A stretch of 22,583 bases of DNA from a virus: IMG/VR virus record IMGVR_UViG_3300042465_004244, positions 1 through 22,583 of that record. The stretch is one strand, 5' to 3'. Below, one piece after another: positions 1 to 4,782 of this stretch (position 1 is its first letter; each line of letters opens with the position of its first letter). Below the pieces are notes generated by a model. The model was not told the DNA's origin. It made no database searches and was given only the letters and a program-made list of their open reading frames with translations. Position numbers and translations under genes: made by a program.

Positions 1-615
1 GATAAGACGATCATACTGAAGAGTGAGATGATGGTTGATAGCGTAAAAGTGCAAGAGCGCGTAGACCAACTTTGGGAGGCCGCTAAGACAGTCAAACGTA
101 AATCTGATAAGGATCACTTACTTGAGCGCATTGCGTCGCTCACAGGAGGCATAGGTGTGATCTACGTAGGCGGGCAGACTGACCTAGAGCAGAAGGAATT
201 ATATGACAGGGTTGACGATGCAGTATGTGCAGTACGATCAGCTTTGGAAGAGGGTATATTAGCGGGTGCAGGCAAGGCATTACTTGAAGAGAGTGCTGAG
301 CTAATGATCCCTGCGGATTGCAGCAATGAGTACTTGGCTGCTTATTACATTGTGAGCAACGCATTGATGGCTCCGTTCCAACAGATCTTGGCAAATGCCG
401 GTCTGAAGCCAAGTGAGATATACAAAGATGGTGTTCCTGTCGGTCATGGGTACAACCTAAAGACGAGAGAGATGGGTGACTTGATTAAGATGGGGGTTAT
501 TGACCCATTGAAGGTAACACGCTCAGCATTGCAGAACGCAGTGAGTGTAGCTGTTACGATACTTAGTACTAACGCGATCATTACGATGGCAAGAAGTTAT
601 GACACACGTGACTAA
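1..615 (+). CDS. groL: GroEL-like chaperonin, C-terminal part (5' end outside window)
   Basis: Chaperonin 60 subunit; in the family it forms ATP-driven rings that fold proteins in the cytoplasm. The reading frame is open from base 1 and the first codons (DKTIIL) already align with the DTTTII segment of GroEL, so the ATGs at 28-33 are internal and the gene begins upstream of the window. Visible landmarks are RIASLTGGIGVIYVGG, RVDDAVCAVRSALEEG, and MGVIDPLKVTRSALQNA, all hallmarks of the second half of GroEL (intermediate and equatorial domains). The second Asp of RVDDA (codon 217-219) matches the catalytic Asp398 of E. coli GroEL. Two oddities: the normally GGG nucleotide-contact triplet reads GAG (ILAGAGKAL), and the protein stops soon after the last helix (ending SYDTRD) with no GGM-repeat tail. 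It overlaps the next gene by 17 bases. Identity is firm; a phage rather than host origin is inferred from the neighbours. Confidence 0.93.
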   Translation, partial: DKTIILKSEMMVDSVKVQERVDQLWEAAKTVKRKSDKDHLLERIASLTGGIGVIYVGGQTDLEQKELYDRVDDAVCAVRSALEEGILAGAGKALLEESAELMIPADCSNEYLAAYYIVSNALMAPFQQILANAGLKPSEIYKDGVPVGHGYNLKTREMGDLIKMGVIDPLKVTRSALQNAVSVAVTILSTNAIITMARSYDTRD

Positions 616-850
616 ACGACAAGAAATTGAGGAGGTCTTCCAAGGGGAGGATCTTCTCTTTGCTGATGGGTATGATGAGGCAATCATTGGTATTGACAAC
701 AATGGCCGCATCGTGTATGACGCAAGTAAAGTAATTGACTGCTTGGTAGAGCAAGGTATGGATGAGGATGAGGCGATTGAGTTTTATGAGTTTAATGTAT
801 CAGGTGCTTATGTTGGAGAGAATACTCCGATCTTTGTGACGGTATTTTAA
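599..850 (+). CDS. Conserved small phage protein, unknown function (83 aa)
   Basis: An acidic 83-residue protein beginning inside the end of the GroEL-like gene. The segments DEAIIGID, GMDEDEAIEFYEFNVSGAYVGENTP resemble a small protein found in many unrelated tailed phages, in which an aliphatic GID or GIE strand is followed by an EAxEFFEFN helix and a GENTP turn; I recall no assigned function. No signal peptide or membrane segment is visible. Its stop overlaps the next start (TAATG), indicating translational coupling in the groEL to groES operon. The length fits this family and the start is the only ATG upstream of the conserved block. Being a real gene is near certain; the role is open. Confidence 0.85.
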   Translation: MTHVTKRQEIEEVFQGEDLLFADGYDEAIIGIDNNGRIVYDASKVIDCLVEQGMDEDEAIEFYEFNVSGAYVGENTPIFVTVF

Positions 851-1023
851 TGATACATGTCTACCCCGTAAACGATACAGACAGCCACGATTTATACAGC
901 ACGACATGCCACTGCATGCCAAAGGTTACTTTTGAGAATGGTGAGATGCTTGTAGTCCACAATAGTTTTGATGGGCGCGAGATCTTGGAGATGGTAAATG
1001 AGATATTAGAAAACAAAAAATGA
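850..1023 (+). CDS. Small His/Cys-containing conserved phage protein (57 aa)
   Basis: A 57-residue reading frame that fills the gap between the 83-residue protein and groES. It starts in a TAATG overlap and ends in an ATGA overlap with groES, which is strong evidence that it is translated. The protein begins MIHVYPVND and carries H13, C20, H21, C22 and H37, with a C-terminal block VVHNSFDGRE. The closely spaced Cys and His residues could hold a metal ion, but this is only a guess from the pattern. The HNSFDGRE ending resembles small proteins seen in other Bacteroidota phages, without known function. No membrane segment. Confidence 0.75.
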   Translation: MIHVYPVNDTDSHDLYSTTCHCMPKVTFENGEMLVVHNSFDGREILEMVNEILENKK

Positions 1024-1277
1024 AAGCGATAGGTAAAAATATTGTAATTCGTCCGATTGACGAAGAGGTAAAGACCGCATCAGGGATAATCCTGTCAGGT
1101 GAAGATACAAATCAGCTGCGCTATAAGCGTGGATTGGTAATTACTCCGGGTACTGAGGTGAATGCTATACAGGAAGGTGACGAAATCTACTACGATAAAG
1201 CAAATAGTTACACCATGATCATCAATGACGAGCAACATTCGATCATTCAGGAACGTGATGTAGTAGTTGTTCTTTAA
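1020..1277 (+). CDS. groS: GroES-like co-chaperonin (85 aa)
   Basis: Co-chaperonin 10 family, the heptameric lid that caps GroEL and closes the folding chamber. The N-terminal MKAIGKNIVIRPIDEEV matches the GroES first strand (IRPLxDRVxV). The segment TASGIILSGED corresponds to the mobile loop, whose IVL-type hydrophobic tripeptide (here IIL) docks onto GroEL. It is followed by RGLVITPGTEV (GxVxAVG-like), an EGDEIYYDK turn (VGDxVxF-like) and a closing strand HSIIQERDVVVVL (ESDILAIV-like). At 85 residues it is somewhat shorter than bacterial GroES, which is usually about 95. The start overlaps the upstream gene as ATGA, so it is coupled to the groEL operon; the last 35 bases overlap the convergent minus-strand gene. 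A phage T4 gp31-like role in capsid folding is an inference. Confidence 0.92.
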   Translation: MKAIGKNIVIRPIDEEVKTASGIILSGEDTNQLRYKRGLVITPGTEVNAIQEGDEIYYDKANSYTMIINDEQHSIIQERDVVVVL

Positions 1278-1704
1278 TTTTGTTCTTTTTAGTGTGCGCA
1301 TTCATGGTTTTAATCATGTTGCGGTACACTTTATCGCTATAACTCACATTCTTTTTGAACATAGGGTTGTTTTCTGCGGTCATTGGGATCTCTTCGCCGG
1401 ATAATTTCTTATAGATAGACGTTATCATACGCTTACCCTTGTATGATAAGTTGTATAAGCCCCTTGATCTTGGCCTATGCTTCCTAAAATTTTCAATCCA
1501 CCCTTCTTCAAGCAGTCTATTAAACCGTCCGGCATCCCATGCCACCAATTCTGAGAACTCTTTGAACTTTAATTTTGAGAAGTAGTCTTCTGTGTAGAGG
1601 AACAGGAGCATATCTAGGTCTGCTTGAGTAAGATTATACTTAATCTTTACGTACTGTCTTATTACCCTCCAATATTTTAGGCAGTCATTTATATTTGATT
1701 TCAT
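1243..1704 (-). CDS. Winged-helix-like putative regulator (153 aa), only minus-strand gene
   Basis: A basic protein of 153 residues when started at the ATG complementary to 1702-1704; a longer in-frame extension to 1842 would run through the opposing genes and promoter and is rejected. Residues about 17-75 (LTQADLDMLLFLYTEDYFS, then FKEFSELVAWDAGRFNRLLEEGWI, then YNLSYKGKRMI) have the layout of a MarR-like winged helix: a helix-turn-helix containing the RFNRLLEEGWI recognition region, then a wing. The C-terminal part (EEIPMTAENNPMFKKN, SDKVYRNMIKTMN) is basic and resembles a family seen in other Bacteroidota or marine phages. A TATCTTTG box with an upstream TTG element sits just before the start. 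It probably binds DNA, perhaps its own divergent promoter region, but a specific target is not shown. Its 3' end overlaps groES by 35 bases. Confidence 0.82.
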   Translation of the reverse strand: MKSNINDCLKYWRVIRQYVKIKYNLTQADLDMLLFLYTEDYFSKLKFKEFSELVAWDAGRFNRLLEEGWIENFRKHRPRSRGLYNLSYKGKRMITSIYKKLSGEEIPMTAENNPMFKKNVSYSDKVYRNMIKTMNAHTKKNKIKEQLLHHVPE

Positions 1705-1709
1705 TTTAT

Positions 1710-1717
1710 TATATTTG
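1710..1717 (+). promoter_or_regulatory. TATATTTG -7-like box, rightward promoter
   Basis: TATATTTG fits TAnnTTTG and lies 18 bases before the ATG at 1736. The same eight bases recur before the genes at 2891 and 5267. A second TATATTTG is at 1690-1697. No clear TTG element stands upstream, so use may depend on a phage activator. The box abuts and interleaves with the minus-strand promoter at 1722-1729, so simultaneous occupancy by two polymerases seems impossible. Confidence 0.45.
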
Positions 1718-1721
1718 TCAT

Positions 1722-1755
1722 CAAAGATACAAAAAATGAAACCGTGTACACAAAA
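1722..1755 (-). promoter_or_regulatory. Bacteroidota-type promoter for the winged-helix gene
   Basis: Read on the minus strand, TATCTTTG (1729 to 1722) matches the Bacteroidota -7 consensus TAnnTTTG, and TTTTG (1755 to 1751) lies 21 bases upstream as a -33-type TTG element. The predicted start of transcription is around 1716, giving a leader of roughly 12 bases before the ATG at 1704. This is the only candidate promoter in the window with both elements. Confidence 0.6.
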
Positions 1756-1804
1756 GGTGAAGGCCGCAATGGTACTCAAACCTAAAAAATCCAAAGCAAA
1801 ATGA
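1736..1804 (+). CDS. Possible lysine-rich micropeptide (22 aa)
   Basis: A 22-codon frame starting MKPCTQKVKAAMVLKPKK and ending in an ATGA overlap with the next lysine-rich gene. It is the first ATG after the rightward promoter-like box and has an A-rich leader. Seven of its residues are lysine. The overlap and position favour translation, perhaps as a leader that couples to the next gene, but the length is too short for firm support. Confidence 0.35.
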   Translation: MKPCTQKVKAAMVLKPKKSKAK

Positions 1805-1941
1805 AAAATGTAAGTCAAGGTATGGCTATGGGCATGCCACAAGCGGCAGTATTAAAAGGTCCTGCAAAGAAAGCTGTAAAAACAGTAAAGAAAGCAGTAA
1901 AGAAAGTTGTTGCTATCAAAAAAGCAATGAAGAAAAAGTAA
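1801..1941 (+). CDS. Lysine/alanine-rich histone H1-like microprotein (46 aa)
   Basis: Starts MKNVSQGMAMGMPQAAV and continues as a repeated K-A-V-K pattern (KKAVKTVKKAVKKVVAIKKA) ending in MKKK. This is like the C-terminal tail of histone H1 and the Lys/Ala-rich histone-like proteins of many bacteria, which bind DNA through charge. The gene is coupled at both ends (ATGA upstream, TAATG downstream). A virion-internal or genome-condensing role is plausible for such a protein in a late phage operon but is inference only; a basic peptide that binds RNA or a membrane would look similar. Confidence 0.7.
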   Translation: MKNVSQGMAMGMPQAAVLKGPAKKAVKTVKKAVKKVVAIKKAMKKK

Positions 1942-2231
1942 TGGCTGACAAAGCTAAAATGAAATGTAACCGTCCTGTTCCATCCGATAGACCGGGGAAG
2001 AAGAAGATGGTAAAAGCCTGTTCCGGTGGAGAAGAAAAGCTTCTCCACTTCGGAGCAAAAGGTTATGGTAACAACTATAGCCCTGCAGCAAGGAAGAGTT
2101 TCAAGGCTAGACACAGTTGTGATACAGCTACTGATAAATTAACACCAAGATATTGGTCTTGTAAGAACCTATGGGCAGGACCCGGTGGATCTACTACAAG
2201 CAATCCTAAAAATCGTAAAGGAAAATACTAA
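1941..2231 (+). CDS. Conserved phage protein with CHC-like pattern (96 aa)
   Basis: A basic 96-residue protein with a central block that I associate with a widespread phage family of unknown function: LLHFGAKGYGNNYS, then AARKSFKARHSCDTATDKL, then TPRYWSCKNLW. Cysteines at 9, 27, 60 and 74 and His58 could bind zinc, although no standard finger spacing is present. The C-terminal GPGGSTTSNPKNRKGKY is likely disordered. It is joined to its neighbours by one-base TAATG overlaps on both sides. Basic charge and Cys/His content suggest nucleic-acid contact, which is inference. Confidence 0.83.
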   Translation: MADKAKMKCNRPVPSDRPGKKKMVKACSGGEEKLLHFGAKGYGNNYSPAARKSFKARHSCDTATDKLTPRYWSCKNLWAGPGGSTTSNPKNRKGKY

Positions 2232-2425
2232 TGAACAGAGATTACCCACTAGCACCTACAGTCTTTGGGGACAAAGAAACTAGGATGAAACGAAAAGCTG
2301 CCAATCAAGAAGACAGATCAATCAGAAAAGAAGAAAGAACTGAGTCTAAGGCTCAGAAGAAGATTGAGCGTAGTACAGGTCTTGAGTATGAGCCTCGCGT
2401 TAGAAAGCGCGACATGAAGATGTAA
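2231..2425 (+). CDS. Small highly charged protein, unrecognised (64 aa)
   Basis: A 64-residue protein with more than a third charged residues: MNRDYPLAPTVFGD, a long Lys/Arg/Glu helix (RMKRKAANQEDRS, KEERTESKAQKKIERS) and a basic end RVRKRDMKM. The start overlaps the previous stop by one base. I do not recognise a family. The composition predicts a soluble, partly helical, nucleic-acid- or protein-binding peptide. Nine bases separate it from the MazG-like gene. Confidence 0.65.
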   Translation: MNRDYPLAPTVFGDKETRMKRKAANQEDRSIRKEERTESKAQKKIERSTGLEYEPRVRKRDMKM

Positions 2426-2434
2426 AACTTTAAA

Positions 2435-2737
2435 ATGAAATATAATCAAATCGAATCTCTTGTCATCCAATGGGCTGACGAAAAAGGCATCCTCAAAAAA
2501 GGAAACCCTACCGCACAATGCGAGAAGACTAAAGAAGAAGTTGAGGAGTTAGCTGAAGCGATCCTGTTAAATGACAGAGAAGAAATTGCTGATGCACTAG
2601 GAGACATCATGGTAACTGTTATTATTCAGGCTCACATGCAGGGCATGTCTTTGATGGAGTGCTTGGAAGGTGCTTATGAAATTATTAGTAAGCGTCAAGG
2701 AAAGATGATCAATGGTACATTTGTAAAAAACTCATGA
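2435..2737 (+). CDS. MazG-like nucleotide pyrophosphohydrolase (100 aa)
   Basis: All-alpha NTP pyrophosphatase of the MazG superfamily, which cleaves nucleoside triphosphates (or ppGpp-like or modified nucleotides) to monophosphate and pyrophosphate using magnesium. The metal-binding pattern EExxE followed by ExxD is visible as E34-E35-V-E37-E38 and E50-I-A-D53, with D57 one turn on; the surrounding helices (ESLVIQWADEKGI, DIMVTVIIQAHMQGM, CLEGAYEIISKRQGKM) are typical of the single-domain phage form, which is about 100 residues long. Phage MazG proteins are thought to tune host nucleotide or alarmone pools during infection; the substrate here cannot be deduced. The next small gene begins inside its stop (ATGA). 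Placement in a structural-gene neighbourhood rather than with replication genes is slightly unusual. Confidence 0.88.
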   Translation: MKYNQIESLVIQWADEKGILKKGNPTAQCEKTKEEVEELAEAILLNDREEIADALGDIMVTVIIQAHMQGMSLMECLEGAYEIISKRQGKMINGTFVKNS

Positions 2738-2850
2738 AAGCAATAAAGAAAAAAGCAGCTAAGTATGAATCAAAGAAATCATTGGATGGTCCAATGAAAT
2801 TTTTGAAAGGTAATGTAAGCAAGGTAAAGACAAACAAAAAGAGTTTCTAA
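2734..2850 (+). CDS. Second lysine-rich microprotein (38 aa)
   Basis: A 38-residue frame with about 37 percent lysine (MKAIKKKAAKYESKKSL, then GPMKFLKGNVSKVKTNKKSF). Its ATG overlaps the MazG-like stop as ATGA, which argues for coupled translation. Composition matches the microprotein at 1801-1941 but the sequences are not clearly homologous. It could bind DNA or RNA; no function is assigned. Confidence 0.6.
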   Translation: MKAIKKKAAKYESKKSLDGPMKFLKGNVSKVKTNKKSF

Positions 2851-2857
2851 AGTTTAG

Positions 2858-2865
2858 TATATTTG
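2858..2865 (+). promoter_or_regulatory. TATATTTG -7-like box before the 134-aa gene
   Basis: TATATTTG within GTTTAGTATATTTGTTGAA, nearly the same context as the box at 5252 (GTTTACTATATTTGTTTAA). It begins 33 bases upstream of the ATG at 2891, in the first real intergenic gap after a run of overlapping genes. The leader between box and ATG ends in two TCAAA pentamers directly before ATGG. No TTG element is seen 19-21 bases upstream. Confidence 0.5.
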
Positions 2866-2890
2866 TTGAATAAAATTAAAATCAAATCAA

Positions 2891-3295
2891 ATGGCACAGA
2901 AAGTTGAAAAAAGTAATTCAGATTTATTGGACTTAGTTCGTAGTTTGAATATGACTCCCGCAGAAAAGGGAAGTAAAAAAGAAGCAAAGCTTAAAAAGAT
3001 TGCTGAGAAAGTAAAAGTATTGTTTGATGAGTATAATGAGAAGCGTGAGGACATTCGTCTTGACCATGCTCATACAGAGTCAAATGGTGTGTTGGACATG
3101 AATGAAAAGGGAGAATACAAGTTTACTAAGGATGGCATCAAAGCGATGGCTAAAGATATGAAAGCTCTTCTTGAAAAGAAGTTTGAGTTCTATCAGTTCA
3201 CCTTCTCTACAGAAGGAATTGAAGACTTAGAGTTTCTTGCAGGATGGGTTGAAAAGATTGAAGTTAAAGTTCAAGAAGAATTTACAGAAGAGTAA
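2891..3295 (+). CDS. Helical phage protein, unknown function (134 aa)
   Basis: A 134-residue, charged, mostly helical protein. It opens MAQKVEKSNSDLLDLVRSLN, has a Lys/Glu helix (KKEAKLKKIAEKVKVLFDEY), an exposed middle (LDMNEKGEYKFTKDGIKAMA) and an acidic end WVEKIEVKVQEEFTEE. The pattern of a long helix, a variable turn with NEKGEY, then a helix and an aliphatic-acidic strand recalls small phage proteins of the DUF1617 type, but I cannot confirm membership. It has its own promoter-like box and a leader shared with the scaffold gene, which suggests strong, late expression. An 82-base gap with a hairpin follows. Confidence 0.75.
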   Translation: MAQKVEKSNSDLLDLVRSLNMTPAEKGSKKEAKLKKIAEKVKVLFDEYNEKREDIRLDHAHTESNGVLDMNEKGEYKFTKDGIKAMAKDMKALLEKKFEFYQFTFSTEGIEDLEFLAGWVEKIEVKVQEEFTEE

Positions 3296-3321
3296 TTGGT
3301 TTGGTTTTCTGTTACTACAAT

Positions 3322-3351
3322 ATTGCACCGGCTTTCTATGGTCGGTGCAAT
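3322..3351 (+). terminator. Perfect 9-bp hairpin in the 3296-3377 gap
   Basis: ATTGCACCG (3322-3330) pairs perfectly with CGGTGCAAT (3343-3351) around a 12-base loop. It lies 27 bases after the stop of the 134-residue gene and before the next start. There is no downstream U-run (TGTTGAATAATT follows), so it is a weak intrinsic terminator at best; it may instead be an RNA processing or 3'-end stabilising stem. Confidence 0.45.
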
Positions 3352-3377
3352 TGTTGAATAATTAAAATTAAAAAACG

Positions 3378-3560
3378 ATGGCGATAAGTAAAGGTCTTGG
3401 CGATACGATAGAAAAAATAACCACAGCAACAGGAATAAAAAGTGTTGTTGAAGCTGTAAGTAAAGCAACAGGTGCGGGATGTGGTTGCTCAAAAAGAAAG
3501 GATGCTCTTAACCGTGCATTCCCATACGATGTTACTAAACAAATTAAAAAAATAGGTTAA
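3378..3560 (+). CDS. Small conserved CxC protein of Bacteroidota phages (60 aa)
   Basis: A 60-residue protein: MAISKGLGDTIEKITTATGI, then a helix VVEAVSKATG, then CGC (C35, C37) followed by KRKDALNRAFPY. The combination of GLGDTIEKIT with a CGCxxRKxxLNxxFPY block is one I recognise from many Bacteroidota phage and prophage genomes, always as a small protein of unknown function. The short amphipathic helices could insert at a membrane surface, and the CxC pair could bind metal or form a disulfide; neither is shown. It has an A-rich leader directly after the hairpin and is two bases from the next gene. Confidence 0.82.
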   Translation: MAISKGLGDTIEKITTATGIKSVVEAVSKATGAGCGCSKRKDALNRAFPYDVTKQIKKIG

Positions 3561-3562
3561 CA

Positions 3563-3820
3563 ATGGCATATCAAAAATTACAACCATCAAGAGCCTCAGT
3601 TGTTACGAAAAGTAACACTGTTGACATCCCTAACCCGGGCAACGGTCAAGTTGAAGGGTGTGTATTATACATCGGTACAGGAGGGATACTTCGTGTCCTT
3701 ACTGCCGGCGGAGATGATATCACTTTTACAAACATACCTAATGGGACATTTCTTCCCGTTCAAGTAATTAGAGTGTTCGCTTCAGATACGACAGCTCTTA
3801 ATATTATCGCACTATGGTAA
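3563..3820 (+). CDS. Small beta-rich putative virion protein (85 aa)
   Basis: An 85-residue protein predicted to be nearly all beta strand: VVTKSNTVDIPNP, CVLYIGTGGILRVLTAGG, ITFTNIPNGTFLPVQVIRVF, TALNIIALW. The run PNGTFLPVQVxRVFAxxTTA and the terminal IIALW match a small protein recurring near structural genes of marine and freshwater phages. A head-decoration, spike or connector role is suggested by fold and context only. No signal peptide or membrane helix. Confidence 0.8.
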   Translation: MAYQKLQPSRASVVTKSNTVDIPNPGNGQVEGCVLYIGTGGILRVLTAGGDDITFTNIPNGTFLPVQVIRVFASDTTALNIIALW

Positions 3821-3842
3821 TTGCTATAACAATACAGGTTCG

Positions 3843-4274
3843 ATGAAATATCTACAATACTTGCTAGCTTCTATTTTATTATTATTTGTACCTATCTATG
3901 GAATACTAATAGCTGTTGGAACCGCAATTATTCTTGACACATTTACAGGTGTATTTAAATCAATAAAACTTCATGGTTGGAAAAGTGTAAAAAGTAGAAA
4001 ATTGTCAAACATAGTAAGTAAAATGATGCTATATGAGATATGCATTCTTCTTCTTTTCGTAATAGATAAATTTGTGCTAAACGAATTTGTTAAGCATGTC
4101 TTTGGATTTGAATTTATGTTCACTAAGATATGTGCAATACTATTGATGTTTATTGAGTTAGTATCAGTAAAAGAAAATATTGAGGAGGCATTCAATATTG
4201 ATATTTGGAAAATGGTTAAGGGTGCTTTAAATAGAGCTAAAGAAATAAACTCTGATATAAAAGATATTAAATGA
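3843..4274 (+). CDS. Holin (phage holin family 4-like, 143 aa)
   Basis: Inner-membrane protein expected to open holes at the programmed time of lysis so that the endolysin can reach or be activated in the periplasm. Hydrophobic segments lie at residues about 5-31, 61-79 and 90-109. Between the first two is DTFTGVFKSIKLHGWKSV and a basic stretch KSRKLSNIVSKM, the pattern of the Phage_holin_4 family (Asp-x-x-Thr-Gly after the first helix, then a basic cytoplasmic loop). The C-terminal 30 residues are charged and cytosolic. The last four bases overlap the endolysin start (ATGA), the usual order for a lysis cassette. The assignment rests on family pattern and context. Confidence 0.85.
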   Translation: MKYLQYLLASILLLFVPIYGILIAVGTAIILDTFTGVFKSIKLHGWKSVKSRKLSNIVSKMMLYEICILLLFVIDKFVLNEFVKHVFGFEFMFTKICAILLMFIELVSVKENIEEAFNIDIWKMVKGALNRAKEINSDIKDIK

Positions 4275-4777
4275 AAGACAAACTCACATTAGAAAGAATA
4301 TCATATCTACATCCTAAGTTAAGGGAAGAGGCTATTGATATTTATGATGAGGTTGTGCTTGCTCTTACAGGTAAAGCAATTTGTAGATTCTCATTTACAT
4401 TCAGAACATTTGCTGAGCAAGATGCTTTATATGCTCAAGGAAGAAATAAGCCCGGAAGGATTGTAACTAATGCTAAAGGTGGTCAGTCATACCATAACTA
4501 TGGATTAGCTATTGACATAGCTTTATTGATAGATAAGGATGGAAATGGAACACATGAAACTGCAAGTTGGGATATTAAGACTGACTTTGATAAAGACGGC
4601 AAGTCTGATTGGCAAGAAATAGTTGCAATATTCAAGAGGTATGGTTGGTCTTGGGGAGGTGATTGGAAATTTCTTGATACTCCACATTTTCAAAAAACAT
4701 TTGGATACTCTATAATGCAATTGCAAAAACTACATAAAAATAATAAGGTTGATAAAAATGGATTTGTATTAATTTAA
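4271..4777 (+). CDS. Endolysin: M15-family L-alanyl-D-glutamate-type peptidase (168 aa)
   Basis: Zinc peptidase that cuts the stem peptide of peptidoglycan. The motif SYHNYGLAID gives zinc ligands H75 and D82, and DTPHF gives catalytic Asp136 and the third ligand H139; the spacings (7 between the first two ligands, 3 from Asp to His) equal those of the phage T5 L-Ala-D-Glu peptidase (H66, D73, D130, H133). WGGDW precedes the last motif, as in the family. Residues 105-116 (DFDKDGKSDWQE) have acidic ligands at positions 1, 3, 5, 9 and 12 with Gly at 6, like an EF-hand calcium loop; DKDGNG at 88-93 is a second acidic turn. T5 endolysin is known to be calcium-controlled. No signal peptide, so export depends on the holin. 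Confidence 0.93.
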   Translation: MKDKLTLERISYLHPKLREEAIDIYDEVVLALTGKAICRFSFTFRTFAEQDALYAQGRNKPGRIVTNAKGGQSYHNYGLAIDIALLIDKDGNGTHETASWDIKTDFDKDGKSDWQEIVAIFKRYGWSWGGDWKFLDTPHFQKTFGYSIMQLQKLHKNNKVDKNGFVLI

Positions 4778-4782
4778 CTTTC

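Noticed and set aside
28-33. ATG ATG as the start of the GroEL-like gene
   Set aside because: The frame is open to base 1 and the upstream codons align with GroEL, so these are internal Met codons of a gene cut by the window edge.
1705-1842. Longer version of the minus-strand gene starting at 1842
   Set aside because: The 46-residue extension is not protein-like (MWHAHSHTLTYIFHF) and crosses both promoters and the start of the opposing genes; ATG at 1704 has a fitting promoter and leader.
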